From Cyanobacteria bacterium TGS_CYA1 (lineage in GTDB: Bacteria > Cyanobacteriota > Vampirovibrionia > Obscuribacterales > Obscuribacteraceae), in assembly GCA_026129135.1 (NCBI GenBank), contig JAHCIQ010000002.1:310001-374000 (forward strand): a stretch of DNA of 64,000 nucleotides, read 5' to 3'. The translations under genes and the position numbers were made by a program. How positions within the stretch are numbered: the stretch's first letter is position 1; each line of letters begins with the position of its first letter. Positions 33,857-41,443 of the stretch are shown piece by piece. A model generated the notes under the pieces. The model was given only the letters and a program-made list of their open reading frames with translations, was not told the DNA's origin and did no database searches.

Positions 33857-34492
33857 ATGAACACAACGGTCCAAAATAACACCCAAGTCAAAACTTCCTC
33901 GCCAAGAAGATCGCGCTTCCCAGGCAAGGAATCCGGTTCGGTTTCTTTTAACCTGACCGCTCTGGGCAGACAACTGCTCAAAGAGCAAGCATCCGCTGCA
34001 GGCGTCTCCAACGGCGACTATGTCGAAATGCTTATTCGTGAACGCGCCGGTATGCCCCCATTGAGATTACCAGTAGTATTGAAGCAAACTGGACCCAAAG
34101 GCGGCGCCAAGTCGTTCTTCTTCGGCAAGAACCGTGGTACCACCACTGCCGTTTGCGTCACCCCAATGGCACACAGACTTCTCGATGAGCAAGTAGCTTC
34201 ATCCAGAATGAGCCGTGGTGACTATATCGAATACTTGCTGAGAGAAAAATCCGGATTGATTGAAGAAACATTCAAAAACTTCAACATGAATGCATGGCAG
34301 AATCAGCAAGGCGCACAAGCTCCTGAAGCTATCCAAAGCTTCGAGCCAGTCGCTGAGCAAGCTCCTGTGCAACCGGTTTACGCACCAGCACCTGCACCAC
34401 AAATGCAAGTAGTGCAAAACCCATATACACAACCCGAAACCCAAATTTCCCAGACCCCTAGCTACAACCCTTACGGTTCTAACAACCAGTAA
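33857..34492 (+). CDS. protein with two tandem ribbon-helix-helix-like modules
   Basis: 211-aa protein. Residues about 27-65 (SVSFNLTALGRQLLKEQASA.. SNGDYVEMLIRERAG) and about 95-133 (TTAVCVTPMAHRLLDEQVASS.. SRGDYIEYLLREKSG) are two copies of the same strand-helix-turn-helix module, as in ribbon-helix-helix DNA-binding proteins. RHH proteins normally dimerise through the strand; here one chain supplies both halves. The C-terminal about 70 residues are Pro/Gln/Ala-rich. It may be a transcriptional regulator or nucleoid protein (inference). A hairpin at 34532-34567 follows. Confidence 0.75.
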   Translation: MNTTVQNNTQVKTSSPRRSRFPGKESGSVSFNLTALGRQLLKEQASAAGVSNGDYVEMLIRERAGMPPLRLPVVLKQTGPKGGAKSFFFGKNRGTTTAVCVTPMAHRLLDEQVASSRMSRGDYIEYLLREKSGLIEETFKNFNMNAWQNQQGAQAPEAIQSFEPVAEQAPVQPVYAPAPAPQMQVVQNPYTQPETQISQTPSYNPYGSNNQ

Positions 34493-34531
34493 TCGTCGTA
34501 ACCTCAGGGAATCCTCTGGTACAACCTCCTT

Positions 34532-34567
34532 AAGGGAGTCACCCGCCTCATGGCGGGGGCTCCCTTT
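34532..34567 (+). terminator. strong hairpin downstream of the tandem-RHH gene
   Basis: AAGGGAG pairs with CTCCCTTT and CCCGCC with GGCGGG around a TCAT loop. The stem is long and GC-rich. It is followed by ACTACTT, without a clear T-run, so it may act as a terminator or an mRNA 3'-end stabiliser. Confidence 0.6.
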
Positions 34568-34630
34568 ACTACTTAAAATGGCAAATTTCTAGTCACCGCT
34601 AGTGGTGTCTTATTGCCCGGGGTTGTCAAG

Positions 34631-34685
34631 CGTAAGTATTTCATCCCTGAATACTTACGGTTGGCCCCAAAGCAAAAAAGACCTT
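34631..34685. repeat. intergenic hairpin element, copy 2
   Basis: A perfect 10-bp inverted repeat (CGTAAGTATT at 34631-34640, AATACTTACG at 34650-34659) is followed by GTTGGCCCCAAAGCAAAAAAGACCT. The same layout is seen at 19377-19434. It ends about 28 nt before the start of the gene at 34714, so it overlaps that gene's promoter region. Confidence 0.62.
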
Positions 34686-34700
34686 CAAGTCTCGAAGGCT

Positions 34701-34706
34701 TATACT
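34701..34706 (+). promoter_or_regulatory. TATACT -10 element just before the 34714 start
   Basis: TATACT ends 7 nt before ATG 34714, so the transcript would begin at about the start codon (leaderless). No matching -35 is evident; the adjacent hairpin element 34631-34685 occupies the -35 side. Confidence 0.42.
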
Positions 34707-34713
34707 TAACTGC

Positions 34714-35130
34714 ATGAATATGGAAGCCAGAGTTCTAATCTGTCACAAGTTGCTCCATAAAAGAGGGGCGGTTTCTTTTCAGATCAAAATCGACGGACAA
34801 AGAGTCGGGGAAGTAACAGGCTTTGAGCGAGAATATCTAGTCAAACCTGGCAGTCATTTTGCCGAAGTCACATTCAGTTTTGTCAAATCCAATCAGGTCA
34901 ATTTCGCCATAGACGAGGGCGGCGAAGTACGTCTTATATGCACACCCAATTTCTGGGTGGTTCTTTTGCCATTAAGCATCATTATAGCCTTTGCGTTACT
35001 GTCATCGATACCGTATAGTCCAAGCACTATGCTTTATGCAGGTGGGGCATTGATGGTGCTTTTACCCATTCTTGTTATTGTTATGGTGTTGAAGCCGGGT
35101 ATGCTCGTAAAACTAAGGATAGAAAAGTGA
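34714..35130 (+). CDS. small membrane protein with N-terminal soluble domain
   Basis: 138-aa protein. Residues 1-75 are soluble and beta-rich (VSFQIKIDGQRVGEV, HFAEVTFSFV, EGGEVRLICT), with two transmembrane helices at about 80-98 and 105-125. No recognised family, although the N-domain resembles small beta-sandwich PEGA-like modules (IDGQRVG.. G.H....). The stop overlaps the next membrane gene by 4 nt. The start is ATG 34714, with another ATG two codons later. Confidence 0.65.
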   Translation: MNMEARVLICHKLLHKRGAVSFQIKIDGQRVGEVTGFEREYLVKPGSHFAEVTFSFVKSNQVNFAIDEGGEVRLICTPNFWVVLLPLSIIIAFALLSSIPYSPSTMLYAGGALMVLLPILVIVMVLKPGMLVKLRIEK

Positions 35131-35534
35131 TGGATTTGAATTTTATTGCTAATACATTGTGCGCAGTTTCAGTGGTACAAGTAATTTTGGTCTTGCATGC
35201 AATCTTGCTTGCAGCTGGCGGTATCATGGGCTTTGTTAAAGCTCAAAGCAAACCATCTTTGATTGCAGGCGTAGCAAGTGCTGCTATATTGCTTGTGTGT
35301 CTTGGCGTTTCATTTCTTGCACCAACCACTGCCGAACTTATCGCATTTGTGGTATCAGACATTCTAGTGGCAGTCTTTGCAATGAGACTTAAAAAGACCA
35401 AGAAATTCATGCCATCAGGGATGATGCTTTTCGTTTGTCTGTTTTTGGGAACTTATTACCTGGTTGCAGCTGTAACACCCTGGATAATAACTCGACACCA
35501 AGGAGCGAACAGCTCGCAGGCACAGTCTATTTAG
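35127..35534 (+). CDS. four-TM membrane protein
   Basis: 135-aa hydrophobic protein with about four transmembrane helices (NTLCAVSVVQVILVLHAILLAAGG, SLIAGVASAAILLVCLGVSFL, LIAFVVSDILVAVFAM, GMMLFVCLFLGTYYLVAAV). The SxxAGxxSAxIL pattern in helix 2 resembles the TMEM14-type small membrane proteins found in Cyanobacteria and eukaryotes (moderate confidence). Co-translated with the previous gene and convergent with the next, overlapping its 3' end by 8 nt. Confidence 0.68.
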   Translation: MMDLNFIANTLCAVSVVQVILVLHAILLAAGGIMGFVKAQSKPSLIAGVASAAILLVCLGVSFLAPTTAELIAFVVSDILVAVFAMRLKKTKKFMPSGMMLFVCLFLGTYYLVAAVTPWIITRHQGANSSQAQSI

Positions 35535-36249
35535 TCTCACCTATGCTGAACGATTCTTTACTGAATGGTTTTTTGCTTCCAACACCGATTCCATGACTAA
35601 CACCTTTGATCGTGCCATGAATCAAACCTGATGCAAATCCAAATGGATATGCGCACATAGCTGACATTCCGCGTCCGACCAGATCGATTTCTTTTTCGTC
35701 TACATCGAGACCATCATTCATGCTTTGCTTCATCGCTTTTGAATGTTGATTGATGCTTTTTGAAACGTGAACCGGCACACCGATAGTGACACCAGCTATA
35801 GCGCCTGCCACCGATTTTGGTGCAGAGAGTGCTTTGCTAGCAAAATTGCCGCGCTTTGCTTTTGAATTTGCTTGAATTTCTTCGTTGAACTGCATGTGCT
35901 GCACAGGCGGCTGAACTTGAGGTTGGACTTGAGGTTGGACTTGAGGTTGGACTTGAGGTTGGGCGTACTGACCAAAATATGGGGAATAGTTTGGTCTGTA
36001 AACTGCAGGTTGTTGCAGATTTTGTTGTTGTCTTACTTGTTCTTGATAGTGTAATTGACGCTGCAACTCTTGATGCTTGATTGCATCGTGCTTTTGTTTT
36101 TGTTCGGCATTGAATTTGGTTTGATCGGTTTCGATCCAGCCAGCATCTTTTGCTATCGAAGATGTGTTTGCAACGAACGAAAAAGACAACGCAAGCGATA
36201 AAGCAACAGTCAATCTCAATGCTGTAGCAGTAGCTGCTCTAGCATTCAT
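35527..36249 (-). CDS. exported protein with Gln-Pro-Val repeats
   Basis: 240-aa protein with a signal peptide or anchor at residues 1-33. A Gln/Lys-rich helical stretch follows, then a QPQV tetrapeptide repeated four times (residues about 96-111, encoded by the 12-bp DNA repeat at 35915-35962). The C-terminal domain is Gly-rich (SVAGAIAGVTIGVPV, PFGFASGLIHGTIKG) and may associate with membranes. No function recognised. Confidence 0.68.
   Translation of the reverse strand: MNARAATATALRLTVALSLALSFSFVANTSSIAKDAGWIETDQTKFNAEQKQKHDAIKHQELQRQLHYQEQVRQQQNLQQPAVYRPNYSPYFGQYAQPQVQPQVQPQVQPQVQPPVQHMQFNEEIQANSKAKRGNFASKALSAPKSVAGAIAGVTIGVPVHVSKSINQHSKAMKQSMNDGLDVDEKEIDLVGRGMSAMCAYPFGFASGLIHGTIKGVSHGIGVGSKKPFSKESFSIGETK
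35915..35962. repeat. 12-bp tandem repeat, 4 copies (coding)
   Basis: ACTTGAGGTTGG repeats perfectly four times. On the minus strand it encodes a QPQV tetrapeptide in each copy within the gene 35527-36249. The length is likely to vary between strains through slippage without frame change. Confidence 0.9.
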
Positions 36250-36251
36250 GA

Positions 36252-37901
36252 CTAATTTGCCTGGGCTAAAGCGGCTCGCACTTTTTTGCCAAAATGGTCG
36301 GTGAGACGTTTTAGAGTTGGCGAAATGTCTTCTTTATCGAGAATAGCGTCAATCAAAAACAACTTGTCTGATTTAAGCGCTTGCGACAGGGCATCAGTGA
36401 ATTCAGCACCCGTTTTAGCACGCACCGCTTTGCCGCCTATGGCTTCGGTCAGTTTTACATAGTCCCAGCGAGCAAGGTCGTAATAATCGCGCTGCTGATC
36501 AATGAACTTGAGCATGGCATAACTGGAATTATTGAATAGCACCACAATTGGGTTGATACCATGTTTGATGGCGGTGCTTATTTCCATGCCTGTCATCTGA
36601 AAGGCGCCATCTCCAACAAGAATGATTGAGCGTCGTTTGGGATTGGCTATTTGAGCGCCGATACCTGCTGGTGTGCCAAAGCCCATGCTCGAGTAATAGC
36701 CTGGAGCTATGAAAATATCTGTTTTGAGACTGAGTCCTGAGTACAAACAATCACCTACGTCGCTCACTACACCAAAATCTGGTGTCAAAACAGAATTGAG
36801 CGATTTGATGATATGGCTTACTTTGAGCGCGTCTTCTGGTTTTTGATCGGGTAATTCTTCAGGTTCGATATTTGGAATCTGGAACTTAATAGATTTGGAT
36901 TTAGTCGCTTGTTTGACCAATTCTTCCACTACGAATTTGATGTCGAGCCCATTATAAGAATGGTGACCGACGCTCACTTCCTGATAAGTTACTTGAATCA
37001 AGTTTTCCACAGGCAATTTGGCTGTGTATCCAGCTGTTTCCATCTCGGTGAGAACAGCTCCCAGACACAAGATACAATCGGATGCTTCGACGAATTCTTT
37101 TACTTTGGGATTGCCGAACTGTCCAAAATAATTGCCGATAAAATTGCGGTGAGTCTCTGGAAAAGAGGCTTTACCCAGAATTGATGTGACTACCGGAATA
37201 TTGAGAGCTTCGCAAAATGAAATTACTTTGTCCATCAAATGGAAACGACGAAGCTGCGCACCAGCCATTAGCACTGGCTGTTTTGAGTGAGATAGCTTGG
37301 ACAAAATATCTGAAACAGCAGCATATGTTGCTTCTGTTGGTGCTTGATTTTCGATGGTGTCAGGAACGCGATCTTGTATTTCGATTTCGGCATTGACCAT
37401 GTCGCGCGGAATTTCGATATATCCAGGACGTGATTTTTTCACTGTCGTTTCAAGTACGCGATCTATTTCGGCTTGAGCCAATATAGGATTATCGAGAACA
37501 GCCTGCGATTCTGTAACGGCTTCAAACACACGCAATTGAGTCTGGAAATCTTTGACACAGTGGTGGAACTGTGGCTTGTTCGATCTGAATTTGGTTTCTG
37601 GAGCCCCGCTTATGACAAGCAGTGGAGACTCTTCGGCATATGCAAGACCAACGGGGTTGATCATATTCAAGCCGCCAGCACCATAAGTGGTTAGCGCAAC
37701 ACCAAGTCCACGCAATCTGCCGTAAGCGTCTGCTGCAAATCCAATGGAAGGCTCGTGGGTGAGCACAACCGTTTCCATGCCGATTCGTTGTTGTGCCGCA
37801 TAAAGAGGCAGAACAAAATCGCCTGGAATGCCGAAGGTTTTATCGACACCCAATTCTTGGATTCGCTTGAATAGATAGTCTGATAGTTTGATCTTTGCCA
37901 T
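36252..37901 (-). CDS. thiamine-diphosphate-dependent 2-oxoacid decarboxylase (PDC/IPDC-like)
   Basis: 549-aa ThDP enzyme of the pyruvate/indolepyruvate decarboxylase type. The cofactor Glu lies in HEPSIGFAADAYGR. The paired-His segment FHHCVKDF is typical of decarboxylases and not of acetolactate synthases. ThDP binding is GDGAFQMTGMEIS...NPIVVLFNNSSY (GDG...NN). It converts a 2-oxo acid such as pyruvate, phenylpyruvate or indolepyruvate to an aldehyde and CO2; the substrate cannot be told. It stands alone, 2 nt upstream of the repeat-containing exported protein gene. Confidence 0.87.
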   Translation of the reverse strand: MAKIKLSDYLFKRIQELGVDKTFGIPGDFVLPLYAAQQRIGMETVVLTHEPSIGFAADAYGRLRGLGVALTTYGAGGLNMINPVGLAYAEESPLLVISGAPETKFRSNKPQFHHCVKDFQTQLRVFEAVTESQAVLDNPILAQAEIDRVLETTVKKSRPGYIEIPRDMVNAEIEIQDRVPDTIENQAPTEATYAAVSDILSKLSHSKQPVLMAGAQLRRFHLMDKVISFCEALNIPVVTSILGKASFPETHRNFIGNYFGQFGNPKVKEFVEASDCILCLGAVLTEMETAGYTAKLPVENLIQVTYQEVSVGHHSYNGLDIKFVVEELVKQATKSKSIKFQIPNIEPEELPDQKPEDALKVSHIIKSLNSVLTPDFGVVSDVGDCLYSGLSLKTDIFIAPGYYSSMGFGTPAGIGAQIANPKRRSIILVGDGAFQMTGMEISTAIKHGINPIVVLFNNSSYAMLKFIDQQRDYYDLARWDYVKLTEAIGGKAVRAKTGAEFTDALSQALKSDKLFLIDAILDKEDISPTLKRLTDHFGKKVRAALAQAN

Positions 37902-37975
37902 TTGCCTATATCCTATATGGTAGGACCGTTTTTATACTTAAACTGGAGTAACCTCATTTCGAGCTCGAAAGCACT

Positions 37976-38524
37976 ATGGCCCAGCGCAAAAAGAAAAAAA
38001 TCGAAGCGGTCGTCGAAACCAAAGAGACCCAAGCACCCGTAAAAGGAGCCAAAGTACGCAAGGATTTAAGCACCTTGCCCGAAGGCTTCGATATCGATGC
38101 AAATCATAGCTTTAAGCGAGCATTGTGGAAGCATATTTTGCGAATTTTTTGGGTTCTGGTTGTAGTCGTGCTCAACGTTGCTATGGTTGGAAGCTTTGTC
38201 GATCGATATCAAGATCACCGACTTTTGCACCCCGCCCGTGAAATTTTCTTTTTCATGTTTCTTGCTTTGATAGACGTTTTCATGGCTGCGCCTATGATTC
38301 TAGAAGCGAATAAAGTAGACACAGACAAAGAAGCAATCACCTTGCATCTGCTTGCCTGGCGGGTTCGCATACCATGGCAAGAGGTAAGAGAATTCAGTCA
38401 GCCCTCGTTCATCAAGTTCACCATTCTATTTTCCAAAAACTGCCGATACTTTTTGAACAAATACGACCTCAACAATTTCAATCAATTAGCTCAAATTATT
38501 CTTGCTAAAAGCCAAAAGTCTTAA
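37976..38524 (+). CDS. two-TM membrane protein with PH-like C-terminal region
   Basis: 182-aa protein. It has a Lys-rich N-terminus (RKKKKIEAVVETKE) and two transmembrane helices (about 58-78, WVLVVVVLNVAMVGSFV, and about 87-106). The C-terminal region has alternating strands (EAITLHLLAWRVRIPWQEVREF, FTILFSKNCRYFLN) as in bacterial PH-like domains. Function unknown. A TATACT hexamer lies at 37933-37938, about 40 nt before the ATG. It is divergent from the decarboxylase. Confidence 0.65.
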   Translation: MAQRKKKKIEAVVETKETQAPVKGAKVRKDLSTLPEGFDIDANHSFKRALWKHILRIFWVLVVVVLNVAMVGSFVDRYQDHRLLHPAREIFFFMFLALIDVFMAAPMILEANKVDTDKEAITLHLLAWRVRIPWQEVREFSQPSFIKFTILFSKNCRYFLNKYDLNNFNQLAQIILAKSQKS

Positions 38525-38589
38525 AAAATGCTGGCTAAGGCTTTATACTTTGGCTTTCGGCAATTCATAAGACATAAAACGGCATAGAA

Positions 38590-39015
38590 ATGGTAGCTAC
38601 AGTGACACGCAAAAAAGTAAGAGTTCTCATCGGCAAACCAGGCTTAGACGGACACGACCGCGGCGCTAAAGTAATCGCCCGAGCCCTGCGCGATGCAGGA
38701 GTCGAAGTGGTCTACACGGGCTTGCACCGCTCGCCTGAAGAAATTGTCGAGACAGCCATACAAGAAGACGTAGATGCAATCGGCGTAAGCATTTTGTCTG
38801 GTGCACACCTTACATTGTTGCCTCGTGTAGTTGAACTTTTAAAGGAAGCAAAAGCCGAGGATATTCTGGTTTTCGGTGGTGGGGTAATTCCTGAAGAAGA
38901 CCGCCAGATTTTGCTTGGCAAAGGTGTCAAAGAAATTATCGTGCCTGGTGGCGGTACTCAAAGAACGATTGATTTCTTGAAAGAGAATTTCCCCGACCGT
39001 TTCGAGAATAAATAA
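38590..39015 (+). CDS. B12-binding (methylmalonyl-CoA mutase C-terminal) subunit
   Basis: 141-aa stand-alone cobalamin-binding protein. The DxHxxG motif is D20-G-H22-D-R-G25 (KPGLDGHDRGAK), followed by VSILSGAHLT and FGGGVIPEED, which pin the nucleotide tail of B12. This is the size and sequence of the small mutase subunit of split methylmalonyl-CoA (or isobutyryl-CoA) mutases; the catalytic subunit is not in the window. With sucCD and acyl-CoA dehydrogenase present, it fits propionyl/methylmalonyl-CoA to succinyl-CoA metabolism (inference). A TATACT at 38545-38550 may be its promoter. Confidence 0.9.
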   Translation: MVATVTRKKVRVLIGKPGLDGHDRGAKVIARALRDAGVEVVYTGLHRSPEEIVETAIQEDVDAIGVSILSGAHLTLLPRVVELLKEAKAEDILVFGGGVIPEEDRQILLGKGVKEIIVPGGGTQRTIDFLKENFPDRFENK

Positions 39016-39176
39016 CCGGGTTCCCGAATATTAGAAACGTTTAATATTAGGGGCGGATAATCTTTCTCTCGAATGGGTATGAATCTCTTGTAGGTGTGTC
39101 TTCAAACTGAAAATTTAGGGCACATACTATAGTGGTAAAACTGTGACTTGCCGTCAAATATGAGGTCCAAGCAAAT

Positions 39177-39362
39177 ATGCCTGATCCTTATCGTACAGAA
39201 GATAAGCAACCCGAACCTATCTCGTTTAGAGAAGGTCTATGGAACGCCGCCCGCCAGGTGTGGAGAAGTTGGCAATTAGCCAGCAGAGAGGAAGCGGTCC
39301 AAATGTCCTGCTCCAGCATCAAAGCTGATCTGGCTATGGAAGAGGCTTACGCCGACATCTAG
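39177..39362 (+). CDS. small hypothetical protein
   Basis: 61-aa soluble, acidic/polar protein with two short helices (SFREGLWNAARQVWRSWQLA, MSCSSIKADLAMEEAYADI). No family recognised. It lies between the B12-binding subunit and the MazF-like gene. The low stop-codon frequency of the frame and its position support a gene, but it could also be spurious. It is not an obvious antitoxin, being 173 bp away from the MazF gene. Confidence 0.45.
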   Translation: MPDPYRTEDKQPEPISFREGLWNAARQVWRSWQLASREEAVQMSCSSIKADLAMEEAYADI

Positions 39363-39535
39363 CCCGTGAATCGATATTGGCTCTACAACCGATAGATTTT
39401 TACGAGGGTGCCTTTGGCGCCCATTTTGGCATGGCCGTTTTTTAGGCGAAGAGCCTGTGCTTTGATCTTGTCAAACTGGTACAATTAAGGCTGTTCGCAC
39501 TTACCACCAAAAAAGACAAGCGGTTTCAACTTTCG

Positions 39536-39952
39536 ATGACCTCGAAACCTGCACAGAGCTACAGAAAAGGCGATGTTGTCTTGGTTTCGTTTCCCTATAC
39601 CACAGATGAGGGAACGACCCAAACCAAGCGTCGTCCGGCCGTGCTTATTTCAAATAACTCGAACAATCTGCGTCTTGACGATGTTTTGCTCGTACCCTTA
39701 ACCAGTAACACCACAAGAGCATCGCGCGAGCCTACTCAAGTAGTTATTAAGATGGACAGCGAAGAAGGCAAACTCGGTGGATTGAGACTTGATAGTGTTA
39801 TCGATTGCACAGTTATAGCCACCATTCCCAAAACATTGCTTGTAAGCAAAATCGGACAATTCCCTCAAGAATTGATGGAGCGTGTAGATCAATGCCTGAT
39901 GGTGGCACTAGCAATCGGACGTCCTCTTAACGAAGAAGAACCGCCGCTCTAG
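39536..39952 (+). CDS. MazF/PemK-like endoribonuclease fold protein
   Basis: 138-aa protein with the PemK/MazF core: KGDVVLVSFPYT (strand 1), RRPAVLISN (the Arg-Pro-Ala segment), DDVLLVPLTS and LGGLRLDSVIDC, followed by a C-terminal helix with ELMERVDQCL. MazF toxins cleave mRNA at specific sites. There is no recognisable antitoxin directly upstream, since the preceding 170 bp are non-coding. It may be a solitary toxin, a non-toxic homologue, or have a distant antitoxin. The stop overlaps the next minus-strand gene by 4 bp. Confidence 0.82.
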   Translation: MTSKPAQSYRKGDVVLVSFPYTTDEGTTQTKRRPAVLISNNSNNLRLDDVLLVPLTSNTTRASREPTQVVIKMDSEEGKLGGLRLDSVIDCTVIATIPKTLLVSKIGQFPQELMERVDQCLMVALAIGRPLNEEEPPL

Positions 39953-40455
39953 TTAGAAGCTTTCTGGTCTTCAGCAACGCCAACATTGTAAGCTGGGAAA
40001 AAAATGTATCGCATCCCAAGCAGGGTGACGAAAATAATCAAAATCTTGTTGTGTTCTTCTTGCGGAATCTGCATCGACTTGAGCACTAGAAAGACGCACA
40101 TGCATAGCGCAAAAGCAATGCTCACTTCTAGAATGATTTTGCTGTTTGCATTTTTCACTTTCAAATTGATGCTTGGATAAACACCTAGAAAAACAAACAG
40201 TCCGCAAAATAAAAGCATGTAGTCAGACTGAAAAGACTGATAGCTGAAATAAATAACTGCGCCGATTACAGCTAACAAGCCAAGCACCACAGTGCCAGAT
40301 GTATCGGCTTTGATAATGGAAAAATCGCTTGCAGGAGTCAATTCTACCGTGGCGCCCTGGTGCTGGTAAGCTTTATCGCCCACAAGCTTAGGCTCAGCTT
40401 TCACTTCAGTTTCAGCTTGTAATTCTTTCTTTTCGGTAGTGTCGTTATCGCTCAT
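39949..40455 (-). CDS. four-TM membrane protein with acidic N-terminus
   Basis: 168-aa protein. The N-terminal about 55 residues are hydrophilic and Glu/Lys-rich, followed by four hydrophobic helices (VVLGLLAVIGAVIYF, YMLLFCGLFVFLGVY, ILEVSIAFALCMCVFLVL, ILIIFVTLLGMRYIFF). Start chosen at ATG 40455; an in-frame ATG lies 18 nt upstream. No family recognised. It lies 42 nt downstream of acpS on the same strand and could be the end of that operon. Confidence 0.62.
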   Translation of the reverse strand: MSDNDTTEKKELQAETEVKAEPKLVGDKAYQHQGATVELTPASDFSIIKADTSGTVVLGLLAVIGAVIYFSYQSFQSDYMLLFCGLFVFLGVYPSINLKVKNANSKIILEVSIAFALCMCVFLVLKSMQIPQEEHNKILIIFVTLLGMRYIFFPAYNVGVAEDQKASN

Positions 40456-40497
40456 TGAAAAAGATATTCCCACAATCTCAAATTTATCCGCAGAGTA

Positions 40498-40878
40498 TTA
40501 CATTGCCACAATAAAAGCCACTGCATACTCCTTTTCGTGACTCAAACTAATAGATATTTTGCTCAATCCAAGCCGTTCTGCGCGCACTTTCGCTCGACCG
40601 TGCAAAACAATAGAAGGCTCTCCAGATGGTGCTCGAGACACTTCGACTTCGTGCCATCCTACTCCCACAAGGCCTGTACCTAGCACTTTTAGCATTGCTT
40701 CTTTGGCTGCAAAACGCGCTGCCAGTCTCGTGATGAGATGGTGATTACTACTTTTGACGTAAGCAGCTTCCTTTTCGGTCAATATTCGACGTAAAAATTT
40801 TTCGCCAAACTTCTGATAAACTTCACGGACCCGAGCGATAGAACAGATATCCACTCCAGTTCGAAGAAGTTCAGTCAT
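40498..40878 (-). CDS. acpS: holo-[acyl-carrier-protein] synthase
   Basis: 126-aa AcpS, which transfers 4'-phosphopantetheine from CoA to acyl-carrier protein. Motifs are TGVDICSI (Mg-binding Asp), RFAAKEAMLKVLG (catalytic Glu region) and the C-terminal ISISLSHEKEYAVAFIV. I place the start at ATG 40878, overlapping the folK stop by 8 nt; the longer frame to 40953 would add 25 non-homologous residues. It is the fifth gene of the sigma-factor operon, an unusual position for acpS. Confidence 0.92.
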   Translation of the reverse strand: MTELLRTGVDICSIARVREVYQKFGEKFLRRILTEKEAAYVKSSNHHLITRLAARFAAKEAMLKVLGTGLVGVGWHEVEVSRAPSGEPSIVLHGRAKVRAERLGLSKISISLSHEKEYAVAFIVAM

Positions 40879-41443
40879 CTTGCAACTCCGATTTACGCGT
40901 TCCATATAATAGAACTTGCTCAAGCGATGGCAGGTCGGCATGAATTTGTGCAAGCGACTTGTTCAATTGGGGATGAACCGTCTCTGGTGCCAGTTCAAGC
41001 ATGGGCACGATTATCGAAGCGCGAGTGGCAAGCGACGGATGCGGAATAGTGAGGTAAGAAGTGCTCAGTGTCTCGTTTCCGAAGAGCAATAATTCAAGTG
41101 AAATATTTTCGCTTGCACCTTTGGTATTGCGTCCATTTTCTTTGTCTACATTATTTAGACGCGATTCGATATCGCGAATCACTTCAAGCAATTCATCTCC
41201 CGACAAAGCAGTTTCAATTGCAGTGACTGCTGTTACTGGCCAGATTTTATCTTTGTTTGCACCAGCTTTAGAATCTGATTCAGGCTCGGTTTCATAAAAG
41301 CTTGAGCAGTCTAGAAGTTCGATTAGATTGATAAATTTGAGCATTTGCACGGCTTGCTGCAAATAAGCTACTCGGTCGGGCGCACTGGATTCAAGCCCGA
41401 TATAAGCTAGAACGCGTTTTTTATTTCCACGAAAACGCCTCAT
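40871..41443 (-). CDS. folK: HPPK-like protein (FolK family) with altered metal-binding site
   Basis: 190-aa 6-hydroxymethyl-7,8-dihydropterin pyrophosphokinase-like protein. AYIGLESSAPDRVAYL takes the place of the usual LGSN..GD segment. The CSSFYETEP and IPHPSLATRASIIVPMLELAPE blocks are conserved. The Mg-binding DLD of HPPK (PRxLDLDxLLFG) reads ISLELLLFGNE here, so Ser115 and Glu117 replace the two Asp residues. HPPK needs both Asp for metal binding, so activity may be reduced or altered. The stop overlaps acpS by 8 nt and the start overlaps the Spy-like gene by 4 nt. Confidence 0.78.
   Translation of the reverse strand: MRRFRGNKKRVLAYIGLESSAPDRVAYLQQAVQMLKFINLIELLDCSSFYETEPESDSKAGANKDKIWPVTAVTAIETALSGDELLEVIRDIESRLNNVDKENGRNTKGASENISLELLLFGNETLSTSYLTIPHPSLATRASIIVPMLELAPETVHPQLNKSLAQIHADLPSLEQVLLYGTRKSELQDD

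Noticed and set aside
35872..36054. Plus-strand repeat-rich frame (LRLD repeats)
   Set aside because: It is the antisense reading of the 12-bp repeat in the minus-strand gene with a signal peptide.
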